64,000 nucleotides of DNA from Medicago truncatula. Lineage: Eukaryota; Streptophyta; Magnoliopsida; Fabales; Fabaceae. The notes under the pieces are model-generated. The model had not been told where the DNA came from and searched no databases. It saw only the letters and a program-made list of their open reading frames with translations. Made by a program: the position numbers and the translations under genes. How positions within the stretch are numbered: position 1 is the first letter of the stretch; each line of letters begins with the position of its first letter. Location: contig NC_053042.1 of the NCBI RefSeq assembly GCF_003473485.1, positions 11,366,501 to 11,430,500 on the forward strand, read 5' to 3'. Positions 45,372 to 58,407 of the stretch are shown piece after piece.

Positions 45372-48300
45372 CTACCTTGAATTCTTACCCTTTCCAAACC
45401 ATTCGGCCATCTCATCATCATCGGTACTCGGGTTATCAGAAGAGCAAAACTCATCATCGGCTTCACTTTGCCACGCATGCCTTTTGGACTGATTTGGCAA
45501 CTCGTTCTTATATACTTCTCCCCTTTGTGGCTCAGACATGCTAGTCTTACCTCCAGCAATAGGAAAATCTAAATATTCTGAACTATCATTTGAGTTCTCT
45601 AAGTACTTGTGATTTTCAATTCCTTCTTCTACAAATCTCCACTTATGTGAATCTCTGTTCCTGCTCTTTCTTTCTGACGCCATTGGTGATTCTTTGTTAC
45701 CATCAAACCAATATCCTGCAAAAGTCGGTCTGCTTTTTTCATAGTGGTTTCTATCTTCTCCCTGAGATTGAGGAGAAGAGTTTGAAGCATTTGACACCTT
45801 AGGTCTTCTATGATCACATTTCAGGCAAACCATGTTTCTTCTGAAATTGATGTAGTTGCACCTACACAAATAGTTTACATTTCAGTACCGAGTAAAACAA
45901 AATATCAAAAATAACTGAACCAAAATAACAATAACTTACGACTCGCATTCCCACTCCCCTGGATTAATGCGGCGGTTTGAAGGCCCCTCTTTACATTGCA
46001 AACATCTTGTATTCTTTGCAAAATTGAGGAAGTTGCATCTGCATATATCAAATTAATAGTCTTACTTAGAAATTAAATACTAGTGATATAATAAAGCTAC
46101 AAGATATGAACAGAGATTACTTGTCACATATCCAGTCTCCCTTCTTCAAAGGTAAGTGATTATTATCCTCCTTCAATTGCTTGATTTTTTCCTCGCAGAA
46201 GTTGTCACAGTGTAAGCATTTGATATTTCTAGCGAAGTTGTGGAAATTGCATCTAGCAATGAATTCAAAACGAAAACGTAAACAAGTGTTAGAGAAAATA
46301 TAGCAAGTTTCTTACAATGAATGATTACTAGATAGAAAAAAAGCTCTATACTTGGGGCAAAGCCAATCGCCTTGCTTCAATGGAACATCTTTTTTGCCCT
46401 TATCTAGAGGATTCGGATGAACTTCTTCGACAGCATCTTCTGTGATGTCTGGAAAAGTAGAGGGGTTTTCTTCAGTACCGCACTCTACTATCTTTTTCAG
46501 TAGTCTTCTAACAGATTCTTTTACCATTTTATTAAGAGATGGTTTATTATCCACTGAACCGATTATTGGGTCAAGTCCATAAGTCAAAATAATACGCATA
46601 ACATCGACTGTTCTTCCACCTTCATCTTCGCGTGCTTTCACAAATGCCCTTTCACAGTCCCCCCTCAAATTACACGAGCTGCACACCTGGTTGAAACACA
46701 TCAGTGAATTGAAGGCAAGGAAAATTTTGTTGTAAGTAAAAGCAAAATTGTGAACAATGCAATAAAGAAAAGTAAATGACTGTAGAAAATGGTCATCACC
46801 AACATTTCCCTCATCAATGCCTGCATATGCTCTCAGACGCTTTCCTGAGTTGACCACTTTTCTATCTAAGCTTGGACATCCAAATGTTACAATAACTCCT
46901 ATATCTTTTCGCGACAAAAACCTGGCAAGAAAAGTCATTTGGAAAGTTACTTCTGAGCAAATTATATTTATTTCGAGACAAAAATTGTTGCATAAATTAC
47001 CATTTCCAAATCGACATAACTTCTTTTTCAAGCTCATAAGCAAGAAACTGTTATTAATCCTTAAATAAATCTACATTAGACTAGATATGGTATGTTAAAT
47101 ACCAAGCCTTCTTTTTTCTTGTAATTTACAACCTTATGATTGTGAGTAACATCTACAGCTATGTAATCTAAACTATTATCCTACGATCAATGTCAGATAG
47201 AAAGGTTAGAAAAATCACACTGTTATATACTCTTATGATTGGACAGCTTTTTAAGACGCGGCATAACCACCAAATCCTTTGCAGTTTTCTGCATTTGATA
47301 GTACAATTATTTGCAGAAAATGGCTATAGTATTGAACATGGAATATAAAGAAATATCTGAAACACACTATGAACATGTCCAAGTGGATGGTGTAGATAAT
47401 CTTGAAATATTCCTATAACCAATCAATTCACACATGTTTGTCTCTTCATTATTTTCTAAATCAAACTCAAAATCATCAAGTCTGCGATGTGCTTTTACGT
47501 ACGTAAGATCTAATAGTCTAATACCCACATCCTTTCTAATACTCCATATTTACCTTTCTAATACGCACTTAAGGGAGTATTTACTTTTACAAACCCCCTA
47601 TTTCCCTCCATATTTTTGGTTATTTTAGAAACAGAATCCCCACGTTCAGAAATAAGTTACTTCATCACAGCCTTAACAATTAGCAAGTTCAAATGGAATT
47701 CGGGTTCTTTCCCTCTTTGAACCCACAGATCGATATAGGGATAAATTCTGAACTAAAAGTCGAAATTCTAGTATCGCTCAATTTAATCAACTACAAATAA
47801 TTCACTCAACTTACTCATTCTAAACTTAAAGCCCTGTTTGGATAAATAGTTTCGTTAAGTGTTTATAGCACAAACGGTTGCCATATACGTGCTTATGTAA
47901 GCTATTTATACAACACAAGATAAAATAGTCAGAATATTTTTATACAAGCTATAAGCTATTTTCATAAGCTATCTCAAACAATCGCACACGTGATTATGTC
48001 AGTAAATAAGCTCAAATAGTGCTAGTGAATTGAAACAAGACAAACCATTACACTATCAATGTCACACAGTTCAAAACACAAACACCTTACCTACATACCC
48101 AAACACAACATTCAAAACCAACTCTTTCAGAAAAACAAAGCAAACCCAAATCATATAAAAAGAACTCATTTTTATTTACCTTAAAATATGAGCATGGTCT
48201 CTACCAAAATTGAGACAAGCAGTTCTAATAAGATTGGATTCTTTTGCACCCAAAGGAGGATTTTCAAATGGGTTACCCTCTGCATGAAAATGACCCTTTT

Positions 48301-48526
48301 TGATCAAGTATTCCATCAAGTATACCCATTCAGGCCATGGATGAGAAATCTGAAACGCAGGATTTTCTTGTAGTTGTTGATTCTTCCATTTGGGTTCATC
48401 AAACTCGTTTTGGTTTGGATTGGAAAGAGTGTGAATGAGTGAAGTGTGGAACGTTTTGCCATTCAAAATTGTTATTGTTGGGTTGTAGTGAAAATGATGA
48501 CATCGTTTCAAAATGTTTTGGATCAT
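45372..48526 (-). CDS. RanBP2-type zinc-finger organellar protein, VAR3/OZ family
   Basis: Six exons (48180-48526, 46804-46921, 46352-46686, 46121-46252, 45940-46038, 45372-45861) join in phase to 506 residues. The N-terminus (MIQNILKRCHHFHYNPTITI) is basic with few acids, like a mitochondrial or plastid presequence. A conserved region with HPWPEWVYLMEYL and KRLRAYAGIDEGNVCSSC precedes three RanBP2 zinc fingers at about residues 263-283, 307-327 and 340-360. Each has W-x-C-x2-C-x3-N-x6-C-x2-C form (e.g. CNFHNFARNIKCLHC). An acidic tail ends DEMAEWFGKGKNSR. OZ proteins act in organellar RNA editing (OZ1/VAR3) and intron splicing (OZ2), so an RNA role in an organelle is inferred. The second intron must start GTTGGT to keep frame. 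Which OZ paralog this is, and which organelle it enters, is open. Confidence 0.92.
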
Positions 48527-50300
48527 TTCCTCCCACTACTCTTTTTCGATTCATCTAAGTTTCATGCATGATAATTTTTGGTTATATGATTCATCAGGCG
48601 ATAGTTTTAAACATTTAAGACCCGATATCTATTGTATTGAGAATTATTTTGAGGGTTGTATAAAACCTTTAGGTCTCAAACAAGCATCTCATTATTAAGC
48701 GGGGGCATACAAAAATTTTCATTAAATTAACGGTTCTTAAACACACTTTTTTAATAGTAAGTGGGAATTATATTTTTTTTAGAATGTTAATTAGTGCTCG
48801 AGGGATATTGGTTACATTTAAAATAAGTAAGTTTTTATGAAAAAGTTATGTAATTATTACATGATCAAAATTAACATATTATATTTTTAAGACAAATTTT
48901 TTATTTGTAGATTCTTTAACCATTTCCGTGAAGGCACTGATTAACAAGACTCATATTTATATTTATGTAATATTAAAAAATTGAAATGTAATGATATAAA
49001 GTTTTTATAGTTGATTAATGAGTTATATTTAAGAAATTTATGTGTGATGCCAGGTTTGAGAGATTGAATGATTATTAGGTACTATTGTTAAAAAATTATA
49101 AATGAGTGGGTACGCGTAAGACCCGTTTAAGTATCTAAAATGAGTGTTTTCATTGTGGATGCTCTCACTACTTCATAAAATATAAGTTTAATTTAACCTA
49201 ATGTCAAAAAATTTAGACCAAATCCCTTCAAATTTTTTTTTTTTAAGAACAAATTGACTTTCATTGTAAGTATGAGTTTTGAGTTGACTATTATCTTTTT
49301 GTCTATCTAAAAAACACACAAGCATTTATCGAATATTTCAATCTTATTAAAAATATATAAGTATTTTATTGAAGATAAATAAGTGGAATATCTTTGTATA
49401 TATATTATACAACGTCTTGATAAGAAGAAAGAAAATTGTTATTTTACCAAATTATTCTTATTAATTATTGGTTTGTTTTTCCATTAAAGTTTAAAAAAAA
49501 ACATTTTAGGAGTAATTTTACGCTCACCGTCTCACAATATTTGTCTCTTTAGTATTTTTACTTTTTTTTTAAAATAGTTGTCACTTTAGAATACTAATGC
49601 AACATTTTTTTTTCTTTCCATTATTATACCTTATTTATTGAATTTCATCCAATTTTACTACTCTATTAACTACAATTAATAAATGTGTTATAGAAAATTA
49701 TTAATTTTACCATTGAAATCAACATAATTAACCATTTCCTTAATAATCGTGCACAAACCTTAAACAACTATTATTTAGAGACGGAAGGAGTAATAGACTT
49801 CCTCGTTTTTCTGTTTGTCCTTGTGTTCCAATTGATTATCCTTAATCTAATCGACTCTATATCTTTGGTTTGTGATTGTATACGTTTTCTATATCTATCC
49901 CTAATTACTACTCCATTTGGTGATGCATGTGGTCTATAGACTACATATATCATTTATATTGAATAAAACTAAAAACTGAACTTTTGTTTATAACAGGGAA
50001 TATATCCTTGAAACGCCAGATTTTTTGTGATCCTCGTGGACCTTTTGAATCATTGACGGATCTTGCGTTTTATTAGCATTTCATCCATGTATACCGTAAT
50101 TTTCAAAGCAAATAGGAACTTTCTGCCAATTTAGTATGTGAAATTATTGATTTGTTGTTTAAAGTCACCGACTGCATATCTCAATTCAATAAATGTGTAT
50201 CGGTGGTATGGTATCCTAGTTTGTATGGATTTGCATTTGTCATCAATAGAAAGAATCCAACCTCATTATTGGTGAATATCTGGGCTATTACATGACAAAG
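48527..50300. other. Intergenic region, A+T-rich
   Basis: This is the promoter side of the OZ-like gene. A possible Stowaway-like remnant ends ACGGAAGGAGTAATA near 49792. No gene was seen. 49980-50300 may be 5' sequence of the LINE fragment that follows. Confidence 0.4.
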
Positions 50301-50331
50301 TGAATCGAAAGGCAAATATATATGACTGGTA

Positions 50332-50840
50332 ATGGATCAGCTATGTTCATCAAAGGTGCTGGACTTATGCCTTATTGATAGAGTGGTAGTGAATAAACCA
50401 ATTCACATATCCACAATCGAAGAAAAGATCGGTCTGGTTTGGCAACCATGGAGAAAAATGGATTTAATCCAAATGGAGAACAACAAGTTCATGGTCCAGC
50501 TGTTCCATAGGGGTGACCTTGAAGAATCCTTGCGGGTAGTCCATGGCTAATTGACAGCAACATGCTCATTATAAAGAAGGTGACGGTGGATAAAGATCTT
50601 GTATCTATTCTGATGACCAAGACAATTATATGGGTCAAGTCCATCGGCTTGGCCTGATGGACATGAGCGTAGGCGCGGCGGTGGGCAATCACATAGGCAG
50701 GATGGTCAAATATGATGATGAGAACAATTACGGCCCTTGGAGAAAAATATGCGAGTACGGGTCAAGATTGACATGGAAGAACATCTGAAGTAGGATCTGG
50801 TGATTGAAAGGGAGGAGGGAGACATTATGGAAGAACCTCT
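50332..50840 (+). mobile_element. LINE ORF1-like (DUF4283) fragment, plus orientation
   Basis: A 72-residue frame (50332-50550) contains DLCLIDRVVVNKPIHISTIE and KIGLVWQPWRKMDLIQMENN, the pattern of the DUF4283 domain found in ORF1 of plant L1-type LINEs. Frames then break, but DNA homology to the minus-strand copy at 50890-51195 continues. It is decayed and non-functional. Confidence 0.72.
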
Positions 50841-50889
50841 AAAGTGTGACCTAGTAACCAGGCCTGCTGGGAACAATGAGTCTTGTAAT

Positions 50890-51195
50890 TGTATGTTGGA
50901 AATGAGCTTTATAGCGTCTCCCTCCTCCCTTTCAATTACCAGATCCTGCTTAAGAGGTTTTTCCATACCAATCTCGACCCGTACTCACATATATTTTCTC
51001 CAAAGGCCATAATTGTTCTCATCGTCATATTTCACCATCCGTCCTATCTGACTTCCCACCAACACGTCATCGCTCGTGTCCATGAAGCCAAACGGGAGCT
51101 GATGGACTTGGACCCATATATCTGTCTTGATCATCGGAATAGATGCAAGATCTTCACGCACCGTCACCTTCTTTAGAATTATCATGTTGTTGTCA
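50890..51195 (-). mobile_element. LINE ORF1-like (DUF4283) fragment, minus orientation
   Basis: A minus-strand frame (50985-51185) reads KTDIWVQVHQLPFGFMDTSD and then IGRMVKYDDENNYGLWRKYM, the second half of DUF4283. It is an inverted, diverged duplicate of about 50556-50830, with only about 60-90 bp of unrelated sequence between the arms. It is more readable than the plus copy. Confidence 0.72.
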
Positions 51196-53469
51196 ATTAG
51201 TCATCGACTACCCTTTAGAAAGATAATTTCTATAATGCATAATTCACAATATAAAACTGACTTAAATCCTTTTTCTCCACGCATAACAATTATGTAAAAA
51301 CAGAAAAAATTATCAATTTATATTTTCTCATTTTTCTATCTCTTCTCACAAGAATTTAACAATTTATTGTTTTTGTTTCACTTATTAAATCCACTCTTAT
51401 ATTTAGCAAATGACTCAAAGTAAACTAAAAAACTCTAAATAAAAAATACAAGTTGAATCTCTAAAAATTGGATGATCAGAAAATACAGAACAACATAAAA
51501 AAATACTTGTCGCATTTTTACTATGTACGTTATTCACATATATTCGACCATATTTTTAAATTATATACAAAGGAAAATACTAACAAATGTTCTTATAACA
51601 CTTGATAAAAAGTTTAAAGTAGAAATTTTATATTGAGAGTTATGTATTCAACACGTTGAAATATTAAAAAGTAACTTTTTCAACATATCAATTGTTTTCT
51701 TTTTTAAATCTTTAACAAGTGCTCTAGAGACATTTGTTAGCAAGACCCATATATAAATACAAATGTTGTTTGATTTGTCTCGATAAATATTATTAAATTT
51801 TTATAAATTCTTTACTATAGATTATTAAAGATATCAACAATAAAAGTTAAGTTGTGTCTCGAAATGATTGATCGGGACATGAATTTTGAATTAAAGGAGT
51901 ATTAATATTATCATGGGTTAATAGTGCTTTATCCCCTGTAAAATATTTTTTTTGATTTACCTCCTGTAAAATTTTTTAAAAAATTCTACAAAAAAAAAAA
52001 AATAAGTCGTTTTTTTATGACCTATTAGGGGGTATTCGAATTTTTTTTTTTTATAGAGAGTAAATCAAAAAATATATTTTACAGAAGGAAAAATAAAAAA
52101 TGACCTATATTACGGGGTAAAGCACCATTAATCCTATTATCATTGAAGGTATGAGGCCAACTCATTAACTGTGCATATTAATCATGAAAAGTGAAAAGTA
52201 TACAAGAATTTATCAGATGTTCTAGATAGCATTATGAATGGAACGGTACCCATGCATAGAACATACTATAGTCCCTTTAAAAGTAAGAAAACATAAGAGA
52301 GACCTTCATCTTCATCAATAAAGTCAACTGGACGGTCAATATGAGTCACGACTCTTTCATTCTAATATAATACTATTGAACGAGTACTATTCAAAAATAA
52401 TACTAATATTCATTTTTGTCAGCTGAAAGAGTCAGCACTTATATTGTAGCAGCAAGATGTAGACTTCGCAGTGTAAACATAATAATTTGGGTGGAAATAA
52501 ATTATAAAATGATAAAATCAGGGGTAGCAGAATGAGTCAATCTGCCCCATTGTGCTATACCTTTTTTATTAATCGGTGTAAAGATAGATAAGACAGATCA
52601 ATTTGAATGGTCGAATTAAAACTTTCAATTTATCTTTCACTAAATCTTACTATGAGCGGATATTAAATGAGTTTGTGAACAAAATACAGGTTGATTTGAT
52701 TATTTTTTTTGGTAAATCCATATTTGTTAACATTAGTGACCCATTTGATATTTTAAGTTTCTAAATCCATCACAATATCACACTTTTGTGGTGACTCGAC
52801 CTTTAATGATATATAAGTCTATTGATCTTTTGTACGTAAAAAAAGAGAGAGAACCTAGTTACTAGAAGACATGTTGGCTTAATATAGGTATATTACTTGG
52901 AGAACTACTTGGTTGATCACAATTATAAATAAGAAAGTACTTGAACACAAATAGAATCACATCCTTTAATTATTGTAAAAAAAAATTATTTAATTAATTT
53001 TTTTCTACCAGGTATAGGACTATTGAGTACAACCTCATGCACAACATATATCTTGTACAATATTATTGTTTATGAGAAATAATAACAAGTGTCCTTAGGA
53101 TATTGTTTTAAGCAACTAAAAAGGTAATTTTTACATGAAAAATTATGTAGTTATGACTTTTACATGCGTTTGATTTGTATTTTCAATATGAATGTTTTTT
53201 TTTTGTGTGTTTCTTAAACAATATCATTAGGACACATGTTAACCAGACCTTTATTTTATTGCAGGTATATATGAATTTGACTCTCAAACTACATGTGTTT
53301 ATTAACGGAGAGATATCAATTCGCTAAGGGATGAGCTTGTAGATTTTAATACTAGAGGGTAAAGAAATATAAATTAAGTATCTGTTTTATCAAATCTGTT
53401 GTAATTTTTATCTCAGCTAGAAAAAATAAAAAGAGCACAAAGGTTAGATATAAATAATTTTGTAATTAA
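51196..53469. other. Intergenic region with one MITE
   Basis: Besides the MITE at 51915-52134 I see no gene or complete element. Confidence 0.45.
51915..52134. mobile_element. MITE (220 bp) with 9-bp target duplication
   Basis: The ends GGGTTAATAGTGCTTTA and TAAAGCACCATTAATCC are inverted with few changes. A perfect TATTATCAT duplication (51906-51914 and 52135-52143) flanks it, suggesting a MULE-type MITE. Non-coding. Confidence 0.85.
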
Positions 53470-54000
53470 CTAACATGGTTCTCTCCTTCTCCATCAAGTC
53501 AGCCGTAGTTCTCTCTCTCTCTCTCTCTAGGTTTTCTCTTTCAGTTTCTTCATTGAGGGATGGTTTCTGGTCAATTTTTGACTTGAAATCACTCTCTTCA
53601 TCTTTTTCTCTCTCTATTTCAATCTAAATAAGTGGTTTTCACATAGATCTAGGTTTTTTCTTTGTGATTTCATCATCTAAGTGTGGTGGTTTGTTGTTCG
53701 TCGTCTTGTGCAGCGCTGTTTGATTTCCCGTCTTTTTGCGGTATTCATTTGATTCATCTTGAAAGAGCGATTATTCAATCAAAGATTTGAGCGTCAACAT
53801 TGCAGATCCGGAGGTCATAGATATTCTGGTCACTTTAATTTTATCATATATTTATGTAGGCATTATGCCATTATATATGCTATTAACTTGGATGTTGTGA
53901 GTTTGTTCGCAGATTCATCCTTTACGTTTTTAGCGGTGTTGAATGATGTAATCTCTCGATTTGAATGAATAAATATCATTTTATTTTTGTCAAAAAAAAA
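53470..54000 (+). mobile_element. Retroposon family R530, plus copy
   Basis: It begins with pyrimidine-rich leader-like sequence including a (CT)n run, ends GAATAAATATCATTTTA and then poly(A), and is flanked by TTGTAATTAA/TTATAATTAA (53460-53469 and 54001-54010). It is homologous over its whole length to the minus-strand copy at 62005-62533. The short frame 53759-53968 ends VSLFADSSFTFLAVLNDVIS, partly preserved in the other copy, but no protein family is recognised. No A/B box is visible. Confidence 0.78.
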
Positions 54001-54965
54001 TTATAATTAATATTTAAAAAATATTCAAGTAGGCTAACAAGAAATTTTCTAATTTATTGAGCTTTTATAATAATTGTAGAAAGCATAAATAAAATATTAA
54101 AGAGTTTATTGAGCAATTTTATAATTGTTCAAAAAATTGTTTAACCTATGGTAGGTATCTTTGAAGTTCTCCATGATGGAGCAATACATCAAGTATATTT
54201 TAATACATGAGATGTGTTTTATTTAAGCTTCTAGGAAGAGAGAAGAATGTAAATTTCTCTTAATAATTAAACTAGAAAATCCAATATCAATTATATTAAC
54301 TCAAACTATCAATTGTGCATGCATATAACATAATGTAGATAACTACTTTTCATCAATAAAGTCAACCGATTAATCACGACTCAATCATGATCTAATATTC
54401 TATTGAAGAAGTACCTATCTAAAAACAATAATACTAATATTCTATTTTTGTCAGCTGATTGACTAAGCAAACACACTAAATAGCAGCAGCAAGAAGTAGA
54501 CTTAGCAATGTAAACATTAATAATAAATAAAAAATATATATAGTTAGAGAAACCACATAGAAGCCTCTATCTTAAATTTAATCTCATTGTCTCATAGATA
54601 CTTCCAACTACACGACAATTACGCGTATCATATTTTAATTTTCATATATTTCATGTAATAAAAAACAAGGTTCCTTTATTATTTATTTATTTTTGACTAA
54701 GATATAAGGTTGCTTAGTATTGACTATATATTATACGAGGACAACACACGCCTTTCCAACGGTTTCAACTCTTTATATCTATATATAGCTTCCTTTGTCT
54801 ACACTTTATCAATCTACAACTTATTCTTTTGCTTCTCATTAATCTTATATATAGATCAAAGATCCTTTCTATCTGTGGGTAGTTTGTGATTTATTAATTG
54901 ATTATAAGCTTTTTGAAGTTGATAGTTAAGTAAAAAAAGTTAATTAAGTGTTTTTGATAGAGAAG
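54001..54965 (+). promoter_or_regulatory. Promoter region of the Nudix gene
   Basis: A TATA box (CTATATATAG, about 54779-54788) lies about 180 nt before the start codon, giving a leader of about 150 nt. AACGGTTT just upstream (about 54758-54766) is a MYB-type word. Both are inferred from motif alone. Confidence 0.45.
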
Positions 54966-56203
54966 ATGGTTTGTTTGGTATCTCGTTCTGGAAGGCAGAT
55001 GCAAAGATACAATGAAACTGGTGGTCGTCAAGTTGTAGGGTAAGTTCATTTTTGCAGCCTGCAGATCTGTTCAAATTTTTACTTTATATATAGTTTTATC
55101 AGTTTGGTGACCGTTAGATCGAGATCAGACTAACCATAGTGAATCCGCTTTCTTTCTTTTTGGACATCAAATGAGTTATATCATTCTTTTGATATATCTT
55201 GATTAGAGATGCACTATCATGCAAGAAATAAACTGCATTCATAATTTGCTTAATTTTTTTTTAATCTTGGCCTAGTAGCTTCATTTCCCTTCATTATTAT
55301 TCATTCATTCATTGCTTCTTACTTTCATTGACTAACATTTATTAATATGTCCAATTGTGTAGGTGCATCCCATACAGATATAAACAAGACATTGATGGCA
55401 ATATGGGTAATGAATTGGAAGTACTTGTTGTTAGTTCACAAAAGGGTCAATCATTTATGTTTCCAAAGGTAGGGATTTCTTTCTTTCACATAAAGAGATT
55501 GACTTAATTAATTAGGTTCACTAATAAGCATATACTAAAATTAACATCCTTTTATTTATTTGTTTTGATTCAGGGTGGATGGGAACTTGATGAATCTTTA
55601 GAAGAAGCAGCTTGCAGAGAATCCCTTGAAGAAGCAGGAGTTATAGGAACTGTTGAGGTATTTAATTAATTGGATATATATTTTTTTTTTCAAAATTGTT
55701 TTTACATAATTTTAGAAACTAGTAAAAATTTAAAACAAGACTGAAATTGTTTGTGTTTGTTTCAAATTATTGCAGCATGAATTGGGTGAATGGAGTTTCA
55801 TTAGCAAGAGATATGGTACATACTATGAAGGTCACATGTTTCCCTTACTTGTTAAGGAACAACTTGAACACTGGCCTGAGAAAAATCTACGTACAAGAAT
55901 ATGGGTATGTTTTTAATCCCTGTAAATATTTGTATCTTGTAATAAAAAATTAACAAATTGAAAATATTATTTACAAGTGTAAACCACAATTTATAAAAAT
56001 AATGCTTATGAGTGAAGACATGTTTTTTATATGGTTCAAATTAATTAATTATGTAGTTGCAAATACTAATTATTCTGTTTTGCAATCACTTTTTGCAGAT
56101 GAATGTTGTTGAAGCAAGAGATGTTTGTCAGCATTGGTGGATGAAGGAAGCTTTAGATATACTTGTTGATAGGTTAACTCTACAGAAAAATAAGAACATT
56201 TAG
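54966..56203 (+). CDS. Nudix hydrolase (plant NUDT12/13/17/18 type)
   Basis: Exons 54966-55039, 55363-55468, 55574-55657, 55776-55904 and 56099-56203 join in phase to 165 residues. The Nudix box spans residues 61-83: G61, E67, R75-E76, E79-E80 and G82 all fit G-x5-E-x7-RE-U-x-EE-x-G-U, with Ser at the first U position. The start context (MVCLVSRSGRQMQRY) and the ending are typical of this plant subgroup. Family members hydrolyse diadenosine or diphosphoinositol polyphosphates, and some are organellar; the exact substrate is not inferable. The length is slightly shorter than the usual 175-200 residues. No targeting peptide is obvious. Confidence 0.94.
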
Positions 56204-58300
56204 CTAGAAGTAATTATTGGAAAATGTTTTGCATTTCTATAGTAATATTGCAAAAAAAAAATATAGAGTGTTATGCAAAGTGGGAAATTTTTTTCTCTCT
56301 CATATTTTCTCATGTGTCACGTGAGAGAGTTCATATTTCCTGCAAAGGCAGAAGTTAAAAATGAGATGTACCAGTTCCTTTGTATTTATCAGATAAAAAA
56401 TTAAATCATTTGTATTTAACTATTGCAACCTAAAAAAAAAATAAAATTATTGTTATGTTCATATTTTTTTTATGTTGAGGTTAGTTCATTATAGAAAACT
56501 CTAAGAAACTCTTCTAAACCAAATTTAAGAAAACCAATTGTGAATAACTTTAGACTTTCTCAACCTGGTAAGCACATACACTAAAGCTAATTCACTAGAC
56601 ACAAATCGATATTAAATTCAATTGAAACATAGACTTGCTACTATAAGAAGTACGAAGAAGAAAAGAAGGTATATACTAATGTGATTGGAGTTGTGCACTG
56701 ACTCAAGTGTCAAGATGAATGATATATTGATAAGATTGGGAAATGGAAATTATTTTCAACCAGGTTGAAAATATAGAAAATTTAGTTAACAATTTGGTTG
56801 CAATCTGATGAATGAAGAGAGAAAAATGTTGATCTGAGGTATAAAATGTTGCAACTACTTAGTTACAGTGTCGTTACTGAAAAAAGAAAATTTTAGACAC
56901 ATACCCTTGTTTCTGCCAGCTCAGTTGAGGAAGTTAGAAAATATTTTTACACATCATGTGCTTTTCTTATGTTATAACATTGTACAATCATCAAATGATA
57001 TGTACTTAATGGTCATTGGCTTATTTTTTGGTAAATAATGGTCATTGGTTTGTTAAAGATAAACTTGCTGCTCCGAATTCGATGAAAAATCACACCAATA
57101 ACAAACTTGATGTGTGAAGCAAGTGATAATCAGGCAACCAAAACAAAGTATATGGAACAATTTTAAACACAAGCCAAAAGTAGAAAACAGCGAGAGAGAA
57201 AAGAAGAGAGAACACAAAAGAATTTGTTGACCTAGTTCGGTCCAAATTGACCTAGTCTGGGGGAGAGAGCAGTCATCCGTTTCACTATATGATGAGTAAC
57301 TTTACAAAAGAGATATCAATGGGTTACAAGAATAAGTCTCCCGCCTAATTCTACCCAAACCCCCAATCTCTTCGCGTAACCAAGAGACTCAATCATAATA
57401 GTGTTTCCCAAGGTGAATCAACCCTCAAACCCTAGTAATTGTTGCCAAGAATCAAACTCTATACAAACCCTAGTTTTGTTGTTGTCTTTCTAAACCATTG
57501 TTTCAGCCCCCTCTATCTCAAGGTTTACACTGATACAATGTCTATATTTATAGTAAAAGCATCCCTCATAAATTGGAACCAAATCAGACCCATAAAAATA
57601 CGTTTTATTTTTATTCTTCTGCGCGAAATCGTGCTCCGATTTTGCTAGATCGTGCTCCAATTTTTTACAAATGAAAGTGTCAATTCTGCTCCAAAAATCA
57701 TACTTCGATTTCTCCAAATCGAACTCCAATTTTGACAACTTCAGCAAACTCAAATTCTCCAAATTTGAGTCAATTTCACAACACTTACTTTAATTTACTT
57801 ATTTCTTTCTCGAGCAGTAAGTACCAAATTAACTCCTGGTGAATACATTATGTCCTTTAACCGAAGGTAAACACCATACAAATATATATCACTAACCACA
57901 AACATTCATGGTATTAATTTCATAGAAAGTATAACAACTAGACAAACTACCATTCTGACTTTGCTTCTTATATATTTTCTTTGAATCACTTATACAAAAG
58001 ATCAATGGGACAAATTGTTACTATTGATTATTATAAAAACATAACATCAAAGAAATAATCTCTTTTCAAAACTCTCTCCACCACTCATTTTTTTTTATTA
58101 ACTTAAATCATGACGGATCTCACATTTTTAGAAATAGATTCCGTTCAAAATAGTGGGTCATACAATAATTTCATCCAATGAATGTTGAAGAAATTATTGA
58201 AAAGAGAGTGTCTCTAACATTCCTCAAACATCAAATGATTTTGTACATAACCAACTTGGTTATGTCAACCATTCATTATGATCAAACACTGGTATCATAG
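56204..58300. other. Intergenic region with LTR-like and MITE-like remnants
   Basis: About 57180-57830 looks like a solo-LTR-type repeat: an AGTTCGGTCC motif, a CTATATTTATAG tract, and fairly even base composition compared with its surroundings. The termini were not fixed. About 58060-58225 resembles the MITE family seen at 30185-30373 (CTCTTTTCAAAACTCTCTCC and AAAAGAGAGTGTCTCTAACA). No gene was seen. Confidence 0.35.
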
Positions 58301-58374
58301 TCAATTGTCACTCGTCGTAATCCATAGCGATTCTTCAAATGCACCTTTCAACTTATCCCAATCACAAGCATCAC

Positions 58375-58407
<33 letters not shown>

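Noticed and set aside
45293-45559. Plus- and minus-strand frames overlapping the last exon of the OZ-like gene
   Set aside because: Shadows of the real minus-strand exon in other frames.
57180-57830. Solo LTR
   Set aside because: The look is suggestive, but neither TG/CA ends nor a target duplication could be fixed; kept only as a remark in the intergenic entry.
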